Shown here: positions 58,813-64,000 of the stretch, piece after piece
How the letters are laid out: each line of letters starts with the position of its first letter
Position numbering within the stretch: the first letter of the stretch is position 1
Assembly: GCF_016107285.1 (NCBI RefSeq)
Contig: NZ_RCVQ01000003.1
Coordinates: 496,001-560,000 of the forward strand
Source: Roseomonas sp. KE0001
GTDB taxonomy: Bacteria; Pseudomonadota; Alphaproteobacteria; Acetobacterales; Acetobacteraceae
Direction: 5' to 3'
DNA length: 64,000 bases
Program-made: the position numbers and the translations under genes
The notes under the pieces: model-generated
The model's input: only the letters and a program-made list of their open reading frames with translations
Told to the model about the DNA's origin: nothing
The model's database searches: none

Positions 58813-59735
58813 ACCGCATGATGCTGCTCGGCGGCGTCGTCGTCGTCGGCCTGGCCGCCGCCGCCTCGGCGCTGTTCACCGTGCACCAGACCGAGCAGGT
58901 GCTGATCACCCAGTTCGGCGAGCCGATCCGGGTCATCGAGAAGCCCGGCCTGCACGCCAAGCTGCCCTTCATCCAGTCGGTGATCAGCTTCGACCGCCGC
59001 CTGCTGGACTTCGACGCACCGGGCGAGGAGGTCATCCTCGGGGACCAGCGGCGCCTGATCGTGGACAGCTTCACCCGCTTCCGCATCACCGATCCGCTGG
59101 TCTTCTTCCAGACCTCGGGCGCGCAGGAGGCGGGCATCCGCGGCCGGCTCTCCTCGATCGTGGTCTCGTCGCTGCGCCGGGTGCTGGGCAACGAGCCGCT
59201 GCTCGCCGTGCTCTCCTCCGACCGCGCGCGGATCATGAGCGAGATCCAGCGGCAGGTGAACGAGGAGGCGCGCCGCTTCGGCGTGGCCGTGGAGGATGTC
59301 CGCATCCGCCGCGCCGACCTGCCGGAGGAGAACACCCAGGCGATCCTGTCGCGCATGAAGTCGGAGCGCGAGCGGGTGGCGCGCGAGGCGCGCGCCGAGG
59401 GTGCGGAGGTGGCGGCGCGGGTGCGCGCCGGCGCCGACCGCGAGCGCACCGTCATCCTGGCCGAGAGCCAGGCCCAGGCGGACACGCTGCGCGGCCAGGG
59501 CGACGAGGAGGCGATCCGCATCTTCGCCGGCGCGTTCCAGCGGGATCCGGAGTTCTATGGCTTCTACCGCACCATGCAGGCCTACCGGGACGCCTTCTCG
59601 GAGGGTGAGGCGCGGCTGGTGCTGACCCCGGATTCGGAGTTCTTCCGCTACTTCCGGCAGAGCCAGCCCGGCATGCCGACACCCGGCCTGACCCGGCCGG
59701 AGACTCTGGGGGCGCAGCCCGCGCCGGCCGACTGA
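58809..59735 (+). CDS. hflC: Membrane protease modulator HflC
   Basis: 308 residues with an N-terminal membrane helix (MLLGGVVVVGLAAAASALF) and band-7 domain: VHQTEQVLITQFGEPIRVI, GLHAKLPFIQSVI, DQRRLIVDSFTRFRITD, the coiled coil with KSERERVAREARAEGAEVAARV and the C-terminal MQAYRDAFSEGEARLVLTPDSEFFRYF. Partner of HflK. Confidence 0.96.
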   Translation: MNRMMLLGGVVVVGLAAAASALFTVHQTEQVLITQFGEPIRVIEKPGLHAKLPFIQSVISFDRRLLDFDAPGEEVILGDQRRLIVDSFTRFRITDPLVFFQTSGAQEAGIRGRLSSIVVSSLRRVLGNEPLLAVLSSDRARIMSEIQRQVNEEARRFGVAVEDVRIRRADLPEENTQAILSRMKSERERVAREARAEGAEVAARVRAGADRERTVILAESQAQADTLRGQGDEEAIRIFAGAFQRDPEFYGFYRTMQAYRDAFSEGEARLVLTPDSEFFRYFRQSQPGMPTPGLTRPETLGAQPAPAD

Positions 59736-59748
59736 GCCGGCCAGCGGC

Positions 59749-59943
59749 ATGACGCTGACCGAGCTGATCGCCGGGGTCGCGGTGGTCGTGGCGCTGGAGG
59801 GGCTGCTCTACGCGGCCTTTCCGGACGCCATGCGCCGCGCCCTGGCGGGCATCCTGGCCGTGCCGCCCGAGCGGCTACGGATGACCGGCCTGCTGGTGGC
59901 CGTGGCCGGCGTCGCACTGGCCAGCTTCCTGGTCGGCGGATAA
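59749..59943 (+). CDS. DUF2065 (YjeT-like) small membrane protein
   Basis: 64 residues with two hydrophobic helices (LTELIAGVAVVVALEGLLYAAF and MTGLLVAVAGVALASFLVGG) and the DUF2065 pattern PDAMRRALAGILAVPPERLRM between them. In alphaproteobacteria this small protein sits regularly after hflC and before degP, as here. Function unknown. Confidence 0.82.
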   Translation: MTLTELIAGVAVVVALEGLLYAAFPDAMRRALAGILAVPPERLRMTGLLVAVAGVALASFLVGG

Positions 59944-60135
59944 CCGATCCGTTACACGGACCGGCCTTACTGGTGCTTCGTTACCCCGGTGCGGCGGGGG
60001 ACGCTCTTTGTAACAGCTTTTCCCGCCTTTGGGGTGGCCTGCCACCTTCCTGATCTCTCTCCGGCGCCCCATTCTCCAGGTCATGCCGGGCAGCCGCCCG
60101 GACACCGTCCTTTCGCCGCACAGCGAGGAATGCCG

Positions 60136-61680
<1,545 letters not shown>

Positions 61681-61687
61681 CGATGCG

Positions 61688-61718
61688 GGCCGGGAAGGGA
61701 CCAAGCCTCTTCCCGGCC
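61688..61718. terminator. Bidirectional hairpin between degP and serB
   Basis: GGCCGGGAAG (61688-61697) and CTTCCCGGCC (61709-61718) form a perfect ten-base stem with an 11-base loop just after the degP stop, in the gap between two convergent genes. Confidence 0.75.
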
Positions 61719-61746
61719 GCCTTCTCCGCGGGGCCGGGACCCTGCG

Positions 61747-62655
61747 TCAGCGCTGCCCGGAGCCCGCCGTAACGAACTCGGCGGCGCGGTAGCCCTGGAC
61801 GAAGAGCAGGGCGCGCAGATCCGCGTGATCCACCCGCGCCCGCGCCGCCGCCGCCACCACCGGCTTGGCGCGGAAGGCGATGCCGAGGCCCGCCGCGCCC
61901 AGCATGGCGAGGTCGTTGGCGCCATCGCCCACCGCCAGGGTGTCGGAGAGCGGCAGGCCGAGATCGGCCGCGAGGCGCTTCAGCGTGGCGAGCTTGGATT
62001 CGCGGTCGAAGACCGGCTCCTCGACGCCGCCGGTCAGGGCCTGGCCGTCATCCAGCAGGATATTGGCGTGGTGGCTGGTGAAGCCGAGCTGCGCCGCCAC
62101 GCGGCCGGTGAACCAGGTGAAGCCGCCGGAGGCGAGGGCGCAATGCGCGCCGTGCGCGACCATCGTGCCGACCAGCTCGGCGGCGCCGGGCATCGGGTGG
62201 GTCTGCCGCCAGGTGGCCTCCAGCGCGGAGAGGTCGAGCCCCTTCAGCATGGCTACGCGCTGGCGGAGCGCGGCGGCGAAGTCGATCTCGCCGTTCATGC
62301 TGCGGCGCGTGATCTCGGCCACCCGCTCCTTCACCCCCGCATAGGCCGAGAGTTCGTCGAGCGTCTCGCTCTGCACGATCGTGCTGTCCATGTCGGCGAT
62401 CAGCAGCCGCTTGCGGCGCCCCGCCGCCGGCTGGGCGATGGCATCGGCGGGGGCGCCGTCCAGCGCGCCGCGGGCGGCGGCGACGGCCTGCTCCGGCGCC
62501 AGCCCGTCGAAGGGAAGGTCCAGCGCCTCGGCCTCCGAGAGCCAGTCCGGCGTGCCGGTATCGGCGCCGAGCGCCATCAGCGCGGAGCGGACCCGCGCGG
62601 CGAGGGGCGCCGGCAGCTGGCCTGCGGGCGCGATCAGGGTCAGAACATTCTGCAT
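61747..62655 (-). CDS. serB: Phosphoserine phosphatase
   Basis: 302-residue HAD enzyme, last step of serine synthesis. Motif I is LIADMDSTIVQSE, motif II ALASGGFTWFTG, and motif III/IV KLATLKRL with LAVGDGANDLAMLGAAGLG. The N-terminal ~85 residues form the divergent regulatory part. It is divergent from miaA and converges with degP. Confidence 0.95.
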   Translation of the reverse strand: MQNVLTLIAPAGQLPAPLAARVRSALMALGADTGTPDWLSEAEALDLPFDGLAPEQAVAAARGALDGAPADAIAQPAAGRRKRLLIADMDSTIVQSETLDELSAYAGVKERVAEITRRSMNGEIDFAAALRQRVAMLKGLDLSALEATWRQTHPMPGAAELVGTMVAHGAHCALASGGFTWFTGRVAAQLGFTSHHANILLDDGQALTGGVEEPVFDRESKLATLKRLAADLGLPLSDTLAVGDGANDLAMLGAAGLGIAFRAKPVVAAAARARVDHADLRALLFVQGYRAAEFVTAGSGQR

Positions 62656-62699
62656 GCGCGGCGGACCATGCCGCCCGGACGGGACGGGATCAACAGGCG

Positions 62700-63692
62700 A
62701 TGCGTGACGCTTTGGCGGTGCTGGTGGCGGGACCGACGGCGAGCGGCAAATCGGCGCTCGCCCTGGCCCTGGCGGAGCGCCTCGGCGGCGTGGTGATCAA
62801 CGCCGACAGCATGCAGCTCTATGCCGGGCTGGCGGTGCTGACGGCGCAGCCCGCGCCGCAGGAGAGGGCGCGCGCGTCGCACCGGCTCTACGGCGTGCGC
62901 GACCCGGCGCTGGCCGGCAACCTCGCCGAATGGCGCGGCCTGGCGCTGGCCGAGATGGCGGCGGCGCGCGACGCCGGCCGCCTGCCCATCCTCTGCGGCG
63001 GCACCGGCCTCTACCTGCGCGGGCTGATCGAGGGCATCGTGGACATCCCGCCCATCCCGCCCGAGGCGCGGGCGGCGGCACGGGCGCTGCTGGCCGAGAT
63101 CGGCCCCGCCGCGCTGCATGCCCGGCTGACGGCGGCGGACCCGGAGACGGCGGCGCGGCTGCGGCCGACGGACAGCCAGCGGATCGCCCGCGCCTGGGAG
63201 GTCCGGCAGGGTACCGGGCGCGGGCTCGCGGCCTGGCAGGCGGCGGCCGGGGAGGGGCTGGCCGGGGACGCTGCATCCTGGCGCTTCGCCGCCCTGCGGC
63301 TCGACCCGCCGCGCGACGCGCTGCGCGCGGCGATCGGGCGACGCTGGCAGGCGATGCTGGCGGCGGGGGCGATGGAGGAGGTGCGCGCCCTGCTCGCGCG
63401 GCGGCTCGATCCCGCCCTGCCGGCCATGCGGGCGCATGGCGTGCCGGAACTCTCGGCCGTGCTGCGTGGGGAGGCCGGGCTGGAGGAGGCGGGGCGGCGC
63501 GCCTGCCTCGCCATCGGCCAGTACACCAAGCGGCAGGCCACCTGGTTCCGCCATCAGGCGCTGGCCGACCCCAGCGAAACGCATACGATCCATGCGCGAG
63601 TGACGGATATTGAGCAATTTTCGGAAAGAGAAAGTGAGGAAATTTTCTCGTTTGTTCGACGACGCGTTGACGCGACGGGGCAGGGGGCTTAG
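62700..63692 (+). CDS. miaA: tRNA dimethylallyltransferase
   Basis: 330 residues. P-loop VAGPTASGKSALALALA, VINADSMQLYAGL, GGTGLYLRGLIEGI, the TDSQRIARAWEV motif and the C-terminal RQATWFRHQ identify MiaA, which isopentenylates A37 of tRNAs reading U-starting codons. The 3' end of the gene (63600-63660) is markedly AT-rich and codes for EQFSERESEEIFSFVRRRV. Confidence 0.95.
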   Translation: MRDALAVLVAGPTASGKSALALALAERLGGVVINADSMQLYAGLAVLTAQPAPQERARASHRLYGVRDPALAGNLAEWRGLALAEMAAARDAGRLPILCGGTGLYLRGLIEGIVDIPPIPPEARAAARALLAEIGPAALHARLTAADPETAARLRPTDSQRIARAWEVRQGTGRGLAAWQAAAGEGLAGDAASWRFAALRLDPPRDALRAAIGRRWQAMLAAGAMEEVRALLARRLDPALPAMRAHGVPELSAVLRGEAGLEEAGRRACLAIGQYTKRQATWFRHQALADPSETHTIHARVTDIEQFSERESEEIFSFVRRRVDATGQGA

Positions 63693-63697
63693 ATCGG

Positions 63698-63724
63698 GGC
63701 CCCCGGCACGGCTGCCGCCGGGCC
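63698..63724 (+). terminator. Hairpin between miaA and ilvB
   Basis: GGCCCCCGGC (63698-63707) can pair, with one bulge, with GCCGCCGGGCC (63714-63724). It ends 25 bases before the ilvB start. It could be a terminator of miaA or an attenuator of ilvB; no leader peptide rich in Val/Leu/Ile was found. Confidence 0.4.
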
Positions 63725-63749
63725 GAACCAAGGAAAGCCAGTACCCATC

Positions 63750-64000
63750 ATGTCCTCCGCCACCCTTCCCGCCGGATCCGAGGCCCAGTCGATGACGGGT
63801 GCCGAGATCGTCCTCCGCGCGCTGAAGGATCAGGGCGTAGAGGTCATCTTCGGCTATCCGGGCGGCGCCGTGCTGCCGATCTATGACGCGATCTTCAACC
63901 AGAACGCCATCCGCCACATCCTGGTGCGGCACGAGCAGGCGGCGGTGCACGCGGCCGAGGGCTATGCCCGCTCCACCGGCAAGGTGGGCTGCGTGCTCGT
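63750..64000 (+). CDS. ilvB: Acetolactate synthase large subunit (partial, 5' end)
   Basis: First 83 codons, continuing past the window. After a short N-terminus the ThDP-enzyme PYR domain begins: [34 protein letters not shown] (residues ~15-48) and the catalytic Glu region [21 protein letters not shown]. It makes acetolactate or acetohydroxybutyrate for branched-chain amino acids. An AAGGAAAG ribosome binding site lies about 12 bases before the ATG at 63750. Confidence 0.95.
   Translation, partial: MSSATLPAGSEAQSMTGAEIVLRALKDQGVEVIFGYPGGAVLPIYDAIFNQNAIRHILVRHEQAAVHAAEGYARSTGKVGCVL

Noticed and set aside
63692-63750. Leader peptide attenuator for ilvB
   Set aside because: No short frame rich in Leu, Val or Ile is present; only the GC hairpin remains.

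Overview
The window is about 70% G+C, almost wholly coding, and carries alphaproteobacterial markers: a circularly permuted two-piece tmRNA gene, an alphaproteobacterial-type SspB, a DUF1127 protein, FtsZ with a very long linker, and the gene order mrp-hflK-hflC-DUF2065-degP-serB-miaA-ilvB. Gene content and composition best fit the Acetobacteraceae, something like Roseomonas. This is inferred from reading alone. No insertion sequence, prophage, CRISPR array or tRNA gene was seen; this is core chromosome.

Left part (1-18.4 kb): a partial PotA-like ABC ATPase; a degenerate SAM methyltransferase; the mlaA-mlaC lipid-transport pair; metF converging on a bile-acid-symporter-like permease whose start codon cannot be found; a secreted pentapeptide-repeat protein coupled to uvrD, then prmA; a DUF1127 protein; aminopeptidase P overlapped by an alpha/beta hydrolase; and, on the minus strand, the run lpxC-bamD-recN-ligA.

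Centre (18.6-38.4 kb): a complete division and cell wall (dcw) cluster read right to left: mraZ, rsmH, ftsL, ftsI, murE, murF, mraY, murD, ftsW, murG, murC, murB, ddl, ftsQ, ftsA, ftsZ. Most junctions overlap by 1-14 bases, and the cluster ends in a strong intrinsic terminator after ftsZ. The RNase P RNA gene lies immediately upstream on the same strand. Between it and mraZ are four TGGG-type boxes at 10-11 base spacing, the expected MraZ autoregulatory operator.

Right part (38.5-64 kb): a peptidoglycan amidase and a DnaJ/TerB protein; a fused 5-oxoprolinase followed by an AsmA protein; an RHH protein; class II fumarase fumC with a perfect 21-base palindrome of Fur/RirA type in front of its ribosome binding site; a Tyr/Pro-repeat secreted protein; an operon of class I Fe-S fumarase, RidA and a VOC protein; a HerA-like ATPase; tmRNA followed by its degradation adaptor sspB; thyX; two small membrane proteins; mrp; the hflKC-DUF2065-degP membrane quality-control group; serB; miaA; and the start of ilvB.

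The most notable observations are the iron-box/two-fumarase arrangement, the permuted tmRNA with only three bases between its acceptor CCA and its coding piece, the tmRNA-sspB linkage, and the MraZ operator. No wholly new multigene system was recognised. The less explained items are the methyltransferase-like protein, the 18-base periodic repeats before metF, and the AT-rich direct repeats beside rnpB.
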